A stretch of DNA of 45,848 bases from NCBI GenBank assembly GCA_947625975.1, contig CANQQL010000005.1:1-45848 (forward strand), given 5' to 3'. The notes beneath the pieces are model-generated. The model saw nothing but the letters and a program-made list of their open reading frames with translations, did not search any database and had not been told where the DNA came from. Position 1 is the first letter of the stretch. Each line of letters opens with the position of its first letter. Source of the DNA: an uncultured Bacilli bacterium (GTDB lineage Bacteria; Bacillota_I; Bacilli_A; RFN20; CAG-826). Positions 16,367 to 26,024 of this stretch are shown here, piece after piece. The position numbers were made by a program, and so were the translations under genes.

Positions 16367-19114
16367 ATGGAAGTAAAAAAGTCATTATTGATGCCAAAAA
16401 CCGATTTTGAAATGCGAGGTAATTTACCAGTTAAAGAACCTAATTTTTTAAATTATTGGCAAGAAATCGACTTATATAATTTAATGCTTGAGAACAACAA
16501 AGGAAAAGAGGAGTACATGTTACACGATGGTCCACCATACGCAAATGGGGATATGCATTGTGGACATATGCTTAATAAAGTTCTAAAAGATTTTATCGTG
16601 CGTTTAAAGACCATGGAAGGATATTATACGCCATTTATTCCGGGTTGGGATACGCATGGCTTGCCTATCGAAAATGTTATCACAAAAAAAGGTGTCAATC
16701 GTAAGACAACACCGCTTCCAGAATTTCGTCAAAAATGTGAAGAGTATGCTCATGAACAAGTACATCGCCAAATGGCACAAATCAAACGCTTGGGTGTCGT
16801 CGGTGATTTTGACCATCGTTATATGACACTTACTCACGATTATGAAGCAATGCAATTAGAAGTATTTAAAGAGATGGCTTTAAAAGGTCTTATTTTTAAA
16901 GGATTAAAGCCTGTTTATTGGTCTCCTAGTAGTGAATCGGCGCTGGCTGAAGCCGAAATTGAATATGCCGATGTCAAATCTCATGCAATTTTTGTAGCTT
17001 TCAAAGTAAAAGATGGTAAAGGTCTCCTTGATCAAGATACAAGTTTTATTATCTGGACTACAACACCTTGGACCATGCCTGCCAATCTGGCGATTTGCTT
17101 GAATCCTGATTATACCTATGGCGTATTTAATACTAACAAAGGAAAATTTGTTTTCTTAAAAGAATTTCAAGAGACTTTAAGTGCCGAATTAGGATTTGAA
17201 ACCTGTAAGTTGGAAAAAGAATTTCTTGGTAAAGATTTGGAATATATTACATGTATTCATCCTTTATACGAGCGTGAATCGCTGGTTATATTAGGTGATC
17301 ATGTTACTAATGATGCCGGAACTGGCTGTGTTCATACTGCTCCGGGACATGGTGAAGATGACTTTGTCGTAGGTAAAAAATATGGCCTAGAGCCGTTATG
17401 CCCAGTTGATTCCAAGGGTTATATGATGCCGGAAGCCGGCGAAGAACTAGTGGGAATGTTTTATGAAGAAGCGAATGAAAAAGTATTAGAGATGCTCACT
17501 AATGCTGGAGCATTGATTAAAGATTCGCCAATTGTTCATAGCTATCCTCATGACTGGAGAACAAAAAAACCATTAATTTTTCGTGCTACACCACAGTGGT
17601 TTTGCTCCATTGATCCAATCAGAGAAAAATTGCTAGAAGAAATTTCGAAAGTAAAGTGGACGCCATCATGGGGTGAGCTACGCATTGCAAATATGATCAA
17701 AGATCGAGGAGATTGGTGTATTTCTCGTCAAAGAGCTTGGGGTGTACCAATTCCAATTTTCTATGCGGAAGATGGGACTCCAATTATTGAAAAAGAAGTA
17801 TTTGATCATGTTATTACTTTAGTAAAAGAATTCGGTTCCAATGTATGGTTTGAAAGAGAACCTAAAGATTTATTACCGGAGGGTTATACTAATCCCCATA
17901 GTCCCAATGGGGTATTTACCAAAGAAACGGATATTATGGATGTTTGGTTTGACTCAGGTTCCAGTTCCATTTCTGTTTTAAAACAGCGCAATTTAAAATT
18001 CCCCGCCGATCTTTATTTAGAAGGATCGGACCAATACCGCGGATGGTTTAATTCCAGTTTAATTATTTCGACTGCAATAAATGGCGTTGCACCTTATAAA
18101 CATGTTGTAACTCATGGATTTATTCAAGATGCCAACGGCGATAAAATGTCAAAATCCAAAGGCAATGGCGTCGATCCTATGAAGCTTATGAATGTTTACG
18201 GTGCAGATGTTTTACGTCTTTGGGTTAGCAATGTCGACTATCAAAGCGATGTGAGAATCGGAGAACCAATTATTAAGCAAGTTTCCGAATCATATCGTAA
18301 AATTCGCAATACCTTTAAATTTTTACTAGGTAATCTTTCTAATGGAGAGGAATCAAAATTTGATATTCATAAAGATTATCAAAATAATTTTGAGCGTGTC
18401 GATTTATACCTCTTAGCAAGATTAGAAAATGTCAAAAATACTGTAATTAACGCTATGAATGAATTTGATTTTGCTGGAGCAATCATGGCCATTACAAACT
18501 TTATGTCGAGTGATTTATCAAGTTTTTATCTTGATTTAACCAAAGATATTTTGTATTGCGAAGCAAAAAATTCCTTACGTCGTTTACAAGTGCAAACCGT
18601 AATTTACGAATGTTTGACAACTTTAAATAAATTATTAACGCCAATTTTGCCATTTACGATGGAAGAAGTTTATCAAAATATTCCGGGCGAACATAAAAAA
18701 TCCGTGCAATTAGAAAAATATCCGGAAATCAGTCATAAATATGACGTATCTTATTTAAAAGAATATTCCTTAATTTCTAAATTAAGAAGTGATGTGTTAA
18801 AAGCTTTGGAAGAAGAACGTGCGAATGGAGTGATTGGTTCGGCTCAAGAGGCCATTATTCGTTTACATATTTTAAATGAGGATGTTAAAAAGGCCTTCTT
18901 AAAATTTTCGAATGTGGAAAGAGAAAGATTGTTTATTGTTTCCAAAGTTGAACTTACTGATGATAAATTGTTAAAAGTTTTGGAAACTTCTGAAGTAGAA
19001 GTGCTCAAGCATCCTGGACATAAATGTGAACGCTGCTGGAATTATGTCGATGAAATAAATGAAATTGAAGGTGTACATCTTTGCCACCGTTGTAAAGAAG
19101 CACTAGGAGAATAA
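16367..19114 (+). CDS. ileS: Isoleucyl-tRNA synthetase
   Basis: A complete class I synthetase of 915 residues. It has PPYANGDMHCGHMLNK with the HIGH-equivalent HCGH (64-67), GWDTHGLPIE, the editing domain with TTTPWTMPAN and the GTGCVHTAPGHGEDDF segment, KMSKS (593-597), and a C-terminal zinc-binding module CERCWNYVDE...CHRC. It charges tRNA-Ile and hydrolyses misacylated Val-tRNA-Ile. The ATG follows AGGAGG. It is preceded by the T-box, and lspA starts 2 bp after the stop. Confidence 0.98.
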   Translation: MEVKKSLLMPKTDFEMRGNLPVKEPNFLNYWQEIDLYNLMLENNKGKEEYMLHDGPPYANGDMHCGHMLNKVLKDFIVRLKTMEGYYTPFIPGWDTHGLPIENVITKKGVNRKTTPLPEFRQKCEEYAHEQVHRQMAQIKRLGVVGDFDHRYMTLTHDYEAMQLEVFKEMALKGLIFKGLKPVYWSPSSESALAEAEIEYADVKSHAIFVAFKVKDGKGLLDQDTSFIIWTTTPWTMPANLAICLNPDYTYGVFNTNKGKFVFLKEFQETLSAELGFETCKLEKEFLGKDLEYITCIHPLYERESLVILGDHVTNDAGTGCVHTAPGHGEDDFVVGKKYGLEPLCPVDSKGYMMPEAGEELVGMFYEEANEKVLEMLTNAGALIKDSPIVHSYPHDWRTKKPLIFRATPQWFCSIDPIREKLLEEISKVKWTPSWGELRIANMIKDRGDWCISRQRAWGVPIPIFYAEDGTPIIEKEVFDHVITLVKEFGSNVWFEREPKDLLPEGYTNPHSPNGVFTKETDIMDVWFDSGSSSISVLKQRNLKFPADLYLEGSDQYRGWFNSSLIISTAINGVAPYKHVVTHGFIQDANGDKMSKSKGNGVDPMKLMNVYGADVLRLWVSNVDYQSDVRIGEPIIKQVSESYRKIRNTFKFLLGNLSNGEESKFDIHKDYQNNFERVDLYLLARLENVKNTVINAMNEFDFAGAIMAITNFMSSDLSSFYLDLTKDILYCEAKNSLRRLQVQTVIYECLTTLNKLLTPILPFTMEEVYQNIPGEHKKSVQLEKYPEISHKYDVSYLKEYSLISKLRSDVLKALEEERANGVIGSAQEAIIRLHILNEDVKKAFLKFSNVERERLFIVSKVELTDDKLLKVLETSEVEVLKHPGHKCERCWNYVDEINEIEGVHLCHRCKEALGE

Positions 19115-19116
19115 TA

Positions 19117-19668
19117 ATGAGAGAAGCATTAATAAAAATCAAAGACGGATTAATTTGGTTTTTAAAATCTTTTATATGGATTACACTAGTCGTTATTCTT
19201 ATTGATCAAACTACGAAATTGGTTTTTCAAGAAACATTAGGACCATATAGTGAAACAGGAAAAGATCTTGCAATCTTTTCTGATAAATTTATTAATATTC
19301 GCGTTACATATAACCTTGGAGCGGCTTGGTCCATTCTTCGCGATCACCACTGGCTTTTAGCTCTTATATCTGTTTTAGCTTCTATCGCTATTATCGTATA
19401 TTTGATATATAAATATAAAAAACTCGATGTTTATGAGAGAATCTGTATTTTTCTCATTTTAGGCGGTTGTATGGGAAATATGATTGATCGCGTGTTTTAT
19501 CCTAAAGGTGTTATAGATTTTATTTCTCTCGGATTCATGGACTTTCCGACTTTTAATATTGCGGATTCCGCTCTTTGTGTGGGAGTATTTCTGCTTTTTA
19601 TAAAAATCATTATTGATGAAATTAAAGGAAAAAATAGCGATGAAAAAAATTCTCAAAATAACAAATAG
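19117..19668 (+). CDS. lspA: Lipoprotein signal peptidase (signal peptidase II)
   Basis: A 183-residue protein with four membrane helices. Catalytic aspartates are in GNMIDRVF (Asp124) and FNIADSAL (Asp150). NLGAAWSIL, GGCMGN and the D30-containing IDQTTK segment complete the family pattern. It removes the signal peptide of diacylglyceryl-modified prolipoproteins. A basic N-terminal extension makes it a little longer than the roughly 160 residues usual. The last 29 bp overlap rluD. Confidence 0.94.
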   Translation: MREALIKIKDGLIWFLKSFIWITLVVILIDQTTKLVFQETLGPYSETGKDLAIFSDKFINIRVTYNLGAAWSILRDHHWLLALISVLASIAIIVYLIYKYKKLDVYERICIFLILGGCMGNMIDRVFYPKGVIDFISLGFMDFPTFNIADSALCVGVFLLFIKIIIDEIKGKNSDEKNSQNNK

Positions 19669-20548
19669 TGATTTATGGGGAATAAGACTCGATAAAGTTT
19701 TAGTGATAACTTTAAAGGAATATTCTCGGGAATTTATTATGCGACTGATTGAGAACGAAAAAATCTTAGTGAATAAAAAAAGTGCCAAAGCTTCCTATAA
19801 AGTAAGAGAAAATGACGAAATAGAGATTGAAATAGAAGAAGCAAAGGAGGCCACTAATGCTCCGCAAAATATTCCTTTAGATATTATTTACGAAGATGAA
19901 GATATTATTGTCATTAATAAAGCACGTGATTTTGTTGTGCATCCCAGTAATGGACATGAAGATGGTACATTGGTTAACGCTCTACTCCATCATTGCCAAG
20001 ATTTATCAGGTATAAATGGTATAAAAAGACCGGGCATTGTTCATCGTATTGATAAGGACACGACGGGACTTTTAGTAGTTGCAAAAAACGATGATGCTCA
20101 TGAGTTTTTGGCTCGTCAATTAGCAGACCATACTCTTCATCGCGAATACTTAGCTCTTGTTAAAGGGGTAATTAAAGAAGACAACGGGAGAATTATTGCT
20201 CCAATCGGACGCGATAAGTACAATCGGCAAAAAATGGCGGTGGACACAAGAAATGGGAAAGAGGCAATTACAAATTTTCATGTAGTAAAGAGATTTAATC
20301 AATATACTTTAGTAAAATGTGTCTTAGAAACAGGACGAACACATCAAATTCGTGTTCATATGAATTATATTGGCTATCCGATTGAAGGAGATCCAATTTA
20401 TGGACCCCGTAGTCATATGATTTTTAATAAAGGGCAATTGCTTCATGCTTATAAATTAATTCTTATTCATCCGAAAACGAAAAAGAAAATGGAATTTAAC
20501 GCTCCACTTCCTGATGACTTTAAAAATGTATTAGATAGTTTGGAATAA
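19640..20548 (+). CDS. rluD: RluD-family ribosomal RNA pseudouridine synthase
   Basis: A 302-residue pseudouridine synthase of the RluA/RluD group. It has an N-terminal S4 RNA-binding domain (about 15-70) and a catalytic domain with GIVHRIDKDTTGLLVVAK, where Asp138 is the catalytic residue. ETGRTHQIRVHM follows. It modifies uridines in large-subunit rRNA, and the exact positions cannot be read from sequence. The lspA-rluD pairing is standard in Firmicutes. Upstream in-frame starts lie inside lspA. The ATG at 19640 is preferred because AAAGGA sits 10 bases before it and the S4 domain starts normally. Confidence 0.92.
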   Translation: MKKILKITNSDLWGIRLDKVLVITLKEYSREFIMRLIENEKILVNKKSAKASYKVRENDEIEIEIEEAKEATNAPQNIPLDIIYEDEDIIVINKARDFVVHPSNGHEDGTLVNALLHHCQDLSGINGIKRPGIVHRIDKDTTGLLVVAKNDDAHEFLARQLADHTLHREYLALVKGVIKEDNGRIIAPIGRDKYNRQKMAVDTRNGKEAITNFHVVKRFNQYTLVKCVLETGRTHQIRVHMNYIGYPIEGDPIYGPRSHMIFNKGQLLHAYKLILIHPKTKKKMEFNAPLPDDFKNVLDSLE

Positions 20549-20584
20549 TAGCTACCGAGATTGGTGTTTTCCATAAATTTAATT

Positions 20585-21490
20585 TTAATTATTTAAATCT
20601 TTAAAATTCTTAAAATGTGCCTTAACTAGATCTTTTACTTCAGGTAATTCATGTGTTTTCATAAACTCAACTAAAAATTCATCAACTTTTTTTCCTGCAC
20701 CCAAAGGAAAATTTGTGAAATATTTTTTGTTTAATTGGGCAATTTTTTGTAGGAAGATATATCGTGCAATAATTGAAGCAGCGGCCACCGAAGGATAAGA
20801 TGATTCGCCGTGACACTTAAAATATATATTTGGAGCGATAGTCACATCATGAAGATAAGAAATATAGGTTTGTGCAGAAAGAAACTGATCAATGTAAATG
20901 GGGACATATTTTTGAATCCTATCAAGCACATTCAAATGAGCCTGGTTATGCATTTTTGCTTCTAAAGCGAGCTTTTTTTGCCCTTTTTCTAGTTCCGTAT
21001 TAAGTTTTTGGTTTGTCATGGTAAGAGAAGAATAGGTAAGCCTTTTTATTAAAAGAGGAGCGAGTTCAACAATTTTGTTATCGGTTAGTTTCTTGGAGTC
21101 TTTTATTCCCAATTTATCAAGATATTCAATATCTTTACTACTAGTGAACACCGCGACAACGACTGTAGGTCCGAATAAATCGCCAACGCCTACTTCATCA
21201 GAACCGATTTGATCGAGTATGTCAAGCCAAGTACTGTGCTTGTGTTCTTTGCCTTCTGAAACTTCAAAATTGCTATTAAAAATACTAGCTTCATTATAGG
21301 CATTTTTACCGGTAAACGTGGCTTTTAATTCTTCTTTTTTATTTTTATAAATTTTAATAGTGGTATCTTCGTACTTAGCTTTAAATATGACATAATCTTC
21401 ATTGATTTCCGACGTAAAATCTTTATAAAATTCTTGTATTTTATCTTTGGTTTTTTGATCGATTTTAAAGCTAAGACAATTATTTTGCAT
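20585..21490 (-). CDS. rnhC: Ribonuclease HIII
   Basis: Encoded on the minus strand between two plus-strand operons. The 301-residue protein has an N-terminal TBP-like substrate-binding domain (about 1-85) and a catalytic domain starting QIGSDEVGVGDLFGP, whose Asp98-Glu99 are active-site acids. KDSKKLTDNKI and AAASIIARYIF are also typical. It cleaves RNA in RNA-DNA hybrids. It is the only leftward core gene in the first 28 kb and is convergent with rluD. No strong terminator was found in the 36 bp between them. Confidence 0.93.
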   Translation of the reverse strand: MQNNCLSFKIDQKTKDKIQEFYKDFTSEINEDYVIFKAKYEDTTIKIYKNKKEELKATFTGKNAYNEASIFNSNFEVSEGKEHKHSTWLDILDQIGSDEVGVGDLFGPTVVVAVFTSSKDIEYLDKLGIKDSKKLTDNKIVELAPLLIKRLTYSSLTMTNQKLNTELEKGQKKLALEAKMHNQAHLNVLDRIQKYVPIYIDQFLSAQTYISYLHDVTIAPNIYFKCHGESSYPSVAAASIIARYIFLQKIAQLNKKYFTNFPLGAGKKVDEFLVEFMKTHELPEVKDLVKAHFKNFKDLNN

Positions 21491-21575
21491 CTATACTCAC
21501 CAGTATTAGTGTACCATACTTTATAATTATTTTAGTCTAAATTATAGAAATATGAGAAAAATATCGCATCTAGCA

Positions 21576-21581
21576 TATAAT
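21576..21581 (+). promoter_or_regulatory. Probable -10 element of the mutS2-uvrC promoter
   Basis: A perfect TATAAT lies 35 bp before the mutS2 ATG. The hexamer 17 bp upstream (TGAGAA, 21553-21558) is a poor -35, so only the -10 is well supported. Confidence 0.45.
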
Positions 21582-21616
21582 ACTGGATTTTGGTAAAATT
21601 ATAAAAGGTGATAAAA

Positions 21617-23929
21617 ATGCAAAGCATCTACGAATCTTTGGAATTTGCTCAAGTATTAGCAAAAGTAAATGAATATACACGTAGCGATATTGGAAAACAA
21701 TTAGTTTCTAGTATAAAAATTTTTTCAGATCAAACTGCTTTGCAACGCGAACTTGATCGTTTAAATGAGATGATGTCACAAATACTTAGATATGGTGAAT
21801 TGCCCATTGAAAATTCCGCAAATCTTCAAACAATAATCAATAATGGTTTAAAAACAGGTCTGTTAGCAATTCATGACCTGGAAAAGATTGCTTTTGATGC
21901 TTTAATAACGGAAAAAGTATGTAAGAAATTCTCACCTTTTGCAGATTCTTTTCCTAAATTAAACACAATTATTCGTGAGTTAAAAGACCTTAGTTTTATT
22001 GAAAAAGAAATTCACGCTATCATTAGCCCCAATTTTACGATTTATGATGAGGCTTCAAAAGAATTAAAAAACATCAGAAAGCAATTGTTAAATCTGGAAA
22101 GTGATGTGGCTTTAAAAGTCCGAAGTTTAATAAAAGTATATCAAGAATTTTTGACTGACAATACTGTTACAATTCGTAATGGTCACTATGTTATTCCAGT
22201 AAAAAATAGTTACAAGTTTAAAATTGAAGGTATAATACATGATACCTCAGATTCGGGAAATACAGTTTTTATCGAGCCGGCACTTATTGTTGAATTAAAT
22301 AATAAAATTGCGGCTTTAAAAATAGAAGAACAAGATGAAATTTTCAAAATTTTACGAAAATTAACCGAATTTGTTTTACAACATAAAGAGGACATTATAA
22401 AAAATAATCACACTATTGGTTATTTAGACTTTCTGACGGCTAAAGCAAAATACGCTATTAAGGAAGATGGTGTTGTGGCAAGTATTTCGAATGAACGTAT
22501 TTTGTCTTTAAAAGATGCTCGCCACCCTTTGATTTCGAAAGAGATCATTGTTCCGAATGATTTTTATTTGGATCCAGAGAAGCATATACTAATCATTTCA
22601 GGACCAAACGCAGGTGGAAAATCTGTAGCGTTAAAAGCTATTGGTTTGTTGACGGTTATGCATCAAGCTGGGTTACCGGTTTTAGCCCAACCATCCGCGA
22701 CTTTACCTTTTTTTAAACGAATACAAATTGATATTGGCGATCAACAGTCATTAAATGATTCGCTGTCGACCTTTTCTGCTCATATGCGGAACATTATTGA
22801 TTGCACAAAGAAAATGGGAGCAAAAGACTTAATTATTATTGACGAATTAGGAACAGGAACCGACCCCCAAGAAGGTGAAGCTTTAGCGAAATCAATCATT
22901 GATTTTATTCATTTTAAGCAAGCATTCGGAGTTATTTCTTCACATTTTATCGGTGTTAAAACCTATGCTTTAGACAAAACTTATGTCAATAACGCTTCAA
23001 TGATTTTTGATGAAAGTAATTTTATGCCAACTTATAAGATGCGACTAGGTGTGCCCGGTAAATCATATGGTATGGAAGTAGCATTACGTCTTGGCATGGA
23101 TCAAGCAATTATCGACAAAGCACGAAAATATTTACAAGAAGATAATACTAATCTATTTTCAACATCTTTAAGTAAGCTCGATGAAATTATAAAAAAATAT
23201 GAAAGGCTAGAAAAAGAAAATAAGGAAATAAAGAGTGCACTTTTAAAACGTGAAAAAGAATTAGATAAACTTAATGAAGATTTATCAAAAAGAAAAGCAA
23301 ACCTCTTGAATGAGGTCAAGGAAGAAAAAGAAGAAATTTTAGAAAACGCAAAGCAAAAAGTAAACGAAATACTTGCTTCCATTAGTAAAGATGATGTAAA
23401 GCTCCACGAAGTCATAAAGGCACGGGCTAATCTAGAAAATTTACAGGAAAAGGAAGAAGAAAGAAAAAGCAATCCGGAAATCCTTAACCTTGGGGATTAT
23501 GTCGACATTGTTGATATGAATTTAGAAGGTTCCATAATCCGTCTGGCCGGTGAAAAAATAACGGTGCAAACGGGAATTGGTAATCTAGTTGTTAGCAAAG
23601 ATGAACTGAGAAAAATTTTTAGGCCAAAAAGTAAAGATAAAAAATTTCAAGAGCATTATGTTGATCGGGCAATTATAAGTAGAAATGTTCCGCTCGAATT
23701 AAATGTGATAGGAAAACACGTAGAAGAGGCCATTAATGAAGTGGGTAAGTATTTAGATGACGTGCGCATAAAAGGCTATGAATCCGTTAGAATAATTCAT
23801 GGCTCGGGAACAGGAGTGTTAAGAAAAGCAATTCATGAATATTTGCAGAAGCAAAATTTTATAAAATCTTATCGGCTTGGTGGTCTAGGTGAGGGTGGCG
23901 TTGGAGCTACAGTGGTGTATTTAAAATGA
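21617..23929 (+). CDS. mutS2: MutS2 family ATPase/endonuclease
   Basis: A 770-residue protein with Walker A GPNAGGKS (329-336), Walker B LIIIDELGTGTDPQEG and SSHF downstream, a long charged coiled coil (about 500-625), a KOW-like segment and a C-terminal Smr domain (about 690-770). MutS2 proteins act in ribosome rescue (splitting collided ribosomes) and suppress recombination. The Smr LDLR motif is replaced by LNVIGK, while IIHGSGTGVLR is kept, so nuclease activity may be altered. The ATG at 21617 follows AAAGGTG. An in-frame GTG at 21608 lies inside that Shine-Dalgarno. Confidence 0.94.
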   Translation: MQSIYESLEFAQVLAKVNEYTRSDIGKQLVSSIKIFSDQTALQRELDRLNEMMSQILRYGELPIENSANLQTIINNGLKTGLLAIHDLEKIAFDALITEKVCKKFSPFADSFPKLNTIIRELKDLSFIEKEIHAIISPNFTIYDEASKELKNIRKQLLNLESDVALKVRSLIKVYQEFLTDNTVTIRNGHYVIPVKNSYKFKIEGIIHDTSDSGNTVFIEPALIVELNNKIAALKIEEQDEIFKILRKLTEFVLQHKEDIIKNNHTIGYLDFLTAKAKYAIKEDGVVASISNERILSLKDARHPLISKEIIVPNDFYLDPEKHILIISGPNAGGKSVALKAIGLLTVMHQAGLPVLAQPSATLPFFKRIQIDIGDQQSLNDSLSTFSAHMRNIIDCTKKMGAKDLIIIDELGTGTDPQEGEALAKSIIDFIHFKQAFGVISSHFIGVKTYALDKTYVNNASMIFDESNFMPTYKMRLGVPGKSYGMEVALRLGMDQAIIDKARKYLQEDNTNLFSTSLSKLDEIIKKYERLEKENKEIKSALLKREKELDKLNEDLSKRKANLLNEVKEEKEEILENAKQKVNEILASISKDDVKLHEVIKARANLENLQEKEEERKSNPEILNLGDYVDIVDMNLEGSIIRLAGEKITVQTGIGNLVVSKDELRKIFRPKSKDKKFQEHYVDRAIISRNVPLELNVIGKHVEEAINEVGKYLDDVRIKGYESVRIIHGSGTGVLRKAIHEYLQKQNFIKSYRLGGLGEGGVGATVVYLK

Positions 23930-25680
23930 ATGAAAGAATAAAAAGAGAAATCGATTTGTTACCGCATCGTCCCGGTTGCTATTTAATGCATGATAAGACG
24001 AATAAAGTAATTTATATTGGGAAAGCCAAGGATCTTTATAAACGCGTTTCGCAATATTTTTTGCGACCACAATCGGGTAAAGTGTTTAAAATGGTTAATC
24101 AAGTTGAATACTTTGAAACCATCATTACAAATACCGAAAAAGAGTCGCTTATTTTGGAGTGTAATTTAATTCAAAAATATTATCCGCGTTTTAATGTTTT
24201 ATTGAAAGATGGAAAGTCCTATCCATACATTGCGTTACGTAAAACTGATGATCCTATGCTAAAAATTGCCCGAAATAAAAAAGACAAAAACTATGATTAT
24301 TTCGGACCTTTTCCGAATTCCAGTGCGGCTTATGACATGATTGATTTATTAAATAAACTTTTCCCCATTCGAAAATGTCGTCATATTCCTAAATCGCCTT
24401 GTTTGTATTATCATCTTGGACAATGCTTAGGACCTTGTATCAATAAGATAACGGATAATGATTACCAAATACTTAAGAAAAAGATAACAAATTTCCTTTT
24501 AGGATATGATAAAGAAACTCGAAAGTTGCTTGTTGAAAAAATGAAAAAAGCCTCTGATAATCTAGAATTTGAGAAGGCTAACGAATACAAAACTCTCATT
24601 ACGGCGATTGATCATTGCACTCAAAAGCAAACTGTGCAAATTAAAGATAATAAACCACTTGATGTTGTTGCTTATTCTTTACGGGATGGATACTTAAGTA
24701 TAATTTTTATGATGTATCGGAATGGTAATTTACTGGGGAAAGAATTATATGTTGTCGAAGAGTTTAATGAATTAAATGATCAATTGGCGAACTTAATTGT
24801 GCAGTTTTATGATAAGCACGAGGTTCCAAAATGTTTAGTTTTATCATTGAAATCTTTAAAAGATCCTATTCAAGACGCTCTTAATTGTCGGGTGATTGTG
24901 CCAACACGAGGCTTACTTTTTAATTTGGTTTCTGATGCTTCGGTTAATGCGAAAAATGGTTTAGATGAGCATTTCTTAACGGCTAGATTAGATGATGACA
25001 AAAATGCCATGTTAGAGGAACTAGGCCGTATTGCGAATATTCCTACTCCTTATTACATCGAGCTCTTTGATAATTCGCATTTGCAAGGGAGTGAACCAAT
25101 TGGAGCAATGGTGGCCTTTATTAATGGAGAAAAGGCCAAGAAACTCTATCGTAAATTTAATATAACACACGATGAAGCTCGTGATGATTTTGCTTCTATG
25201 CGCGAAGTTATATATCGTCGTTATAAACGACTTAAATATGAAAACAAAGATTTACCAGATTTAATTATTGTGGATGGAGGTTTAGGACAAATTCATTCTG
25301 CCCAAGAAGCTTTAGATGCTGTAGGTGTTGAGATTAATCTTTTAGGTCTATACAAAAATGATAAACATCAAACGGATGGTCTCATGGACGTAAATGGAAC
25401 AAAATATCAAATTCAAAAAAATACCCCTTTGTTTTACCTTTTAATGCGCATGCAAGATGAAGTCCATCGCTTTGCTATAACCTTTCATCGCTCTAAACAT
25501 TTAAAAAACTATAAGTCATCTATTTTAGATAATATAAAAAATTTAGGTAGTGCGCGAAAGGAAGCCATTATGAAACTATATCCCTCAGTATCTGATTTGC
25601 TGAATGCAAGTGTGGAGGAGCTCTCGCAAATTGTACCGTTAAAAGTCGCACAAGATATTTATCAAAAACTTCATGGGTAG
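23926..25680 (+). CDS. uvrC: UvrABC excinuclease subunit C
   Basis: A 584-residue UvrC. The N-terminal GIY-YIG nuclease domain reads PGCYLMHDKTNKVIYIGKA. Next come a cysteine-containing segment (CRHIPKSPCLYYHLGQCLGPC), a UVR motif (LEFEKANEYKTLI), the C-terminal RNase H-like nuclease domain (ELFDNSHLQG, LIIVDGGLGQI) and helix-hairpin-helix repeats. It makes both incisions in nucleotide excision repair. The ATGA overlap with mutS2 indicates translational coupling. Confidence 0.97.
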   Translation: MNERIKREIDLLPHRPGCYLMHDKTNKVIYIGKAKDLYKRVSQYFLRPQSGKVFKMVNQVEYFETIITNTEKESLILECNLIQKYYPRFNVLLKDGKSYPYIALRKTDDPMLKIARNKKDKNYDYFGPFPNSSAAYDMIDLLNKLFPIRKCRHIPKSPCLYYHLGQCLGPCINKITDNDYQILKKKITNFLLGYDKETRKLLVEKMKKASDNLEFEKANEYKTLITAIDHCTQKQTVQIKDNKPLDVVAYSLRDGYLSIIFMMYRNGNLLGKELYVVEEFNELNDQLANLIVQFYDKHEVPKCLVLSLKSLKDPIQDALNCRVIVPTRGLLFNLVSDASVNAKNGLDEHFLTARLDDDKNAMLEELGRIANIPTPYYIELFDNSHLQGSEPIGAMVAFINGEKAKKLYRKFNITHDEARDDFASMREVIYRRYKRLKYENKDLPDLIIVDGGLGQIHSAQEALDAVGVEINLLGLYKNDKHQTDGLMDVNGTKYQIQKNTPLFYLLMRMQDEVHRFAITFHRSKHLKNYKSSILDNIKNLGSARKEAIMKLYPSVSDLLNASVEELSQIVPLKVAQDIYQKLHG

Positions 25681-25720
25681 CCTATTATCAAAGTATTTAT
25701 AAGCAAATTTTAAAATTCTG

Positions 25721-25729
25721 CATAAGATA
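25721..25729 (+). promoter_or_regulatory. Candidate sigma-K -10 element of gerE
   Basis: CATAAGATA matches the sigma-K -10 consensus CATAnnnTA exactly and is placed about 20 bp before the gerE ATG, giving a short leader with AAGGAG. No clear AC-type -35 was found. In Bacillus, gerE is transcribed by sigma-K in the mother cell. Confidence 0.45.
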
Positions 25730-25749
25730 AAATGACATAAGGAGAATTT

Positions 25750-25953
25750 ATGCCATCACTACTTACAAAACGTGAAAGAGAAGTCTTTACTCTGTTAGTC
25801 CAAAACTACTCGACACGTGATATTGCACAAGAACTATTTATCTCAGAAAAAACAGTTCGCAATCATATCTCTAATGTTATGCAAAAATTAGGTGTTAAAG
25901 GACGTGCTCACGCAGTAGTGGAATTAATCAGAATGAATGAAATTTCTTTGTAG
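25750..25953 (+). CDS. gerE: GerE, late mother-cell sporulation regulator
   Basis: A 67-residue protein that is essentially one LuxR-type helix-turn-helix domain: LLTKREREVFTLLVQ, the recognition segment ELFISEKTVRNHISNVMQKLGVKGRAHAVVELIRM. It is nearly superimposable on Bacillus GerE over its full length. GerE regulates spore coat genes. No receiver domain is present, which separates it from two-component LuxR regulators. It has AAGGAG before the ATG, and its stop codon lies in the terminator stem. The gerE-racE/murI-gerM neighbourhood is conserved in Bacillus. Confidence 0.93.
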   Translation: MPSLLTKREREVFTLLVQNYSTRDIAQELFISEKTVRNHISNVMQKLGVKGRAHAVVELIRMNEISL

Positions 25954-25979
25954 CCATCGCTGATGGCTATTTTTTTTTT
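25951..25979 (+). terminator. Terminator after gerE
   Basis: TAGCCATC (25951-25958) pairs with GATGGCTA (25962-25969) around a GCT loop, followed by ten T. The stop codon TAG is the first triplet of the stem, making gerE a monocistronic unit. Confidence 0.92.
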
Positions 25980-26024
25980 CATTTTTTAGCGAAAAAGCAA
26001 ATATGTATTAATGAGGAACTTAAA

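Noticed and set aside
20549-20584. Terminator between rluD and rnhC
   Set aside because: ACC-GAGATT-GGT gives only three or four pairs and a short T run, too weak to call.
23101-23472. 123-codon minus-strand frame rich in Ser, Phe and Leu
   Set aside because: It is the antisense of the MutS2 coiled coil, whose Lys/Glu codons read as Ser/Phe/Leu on the other strand.
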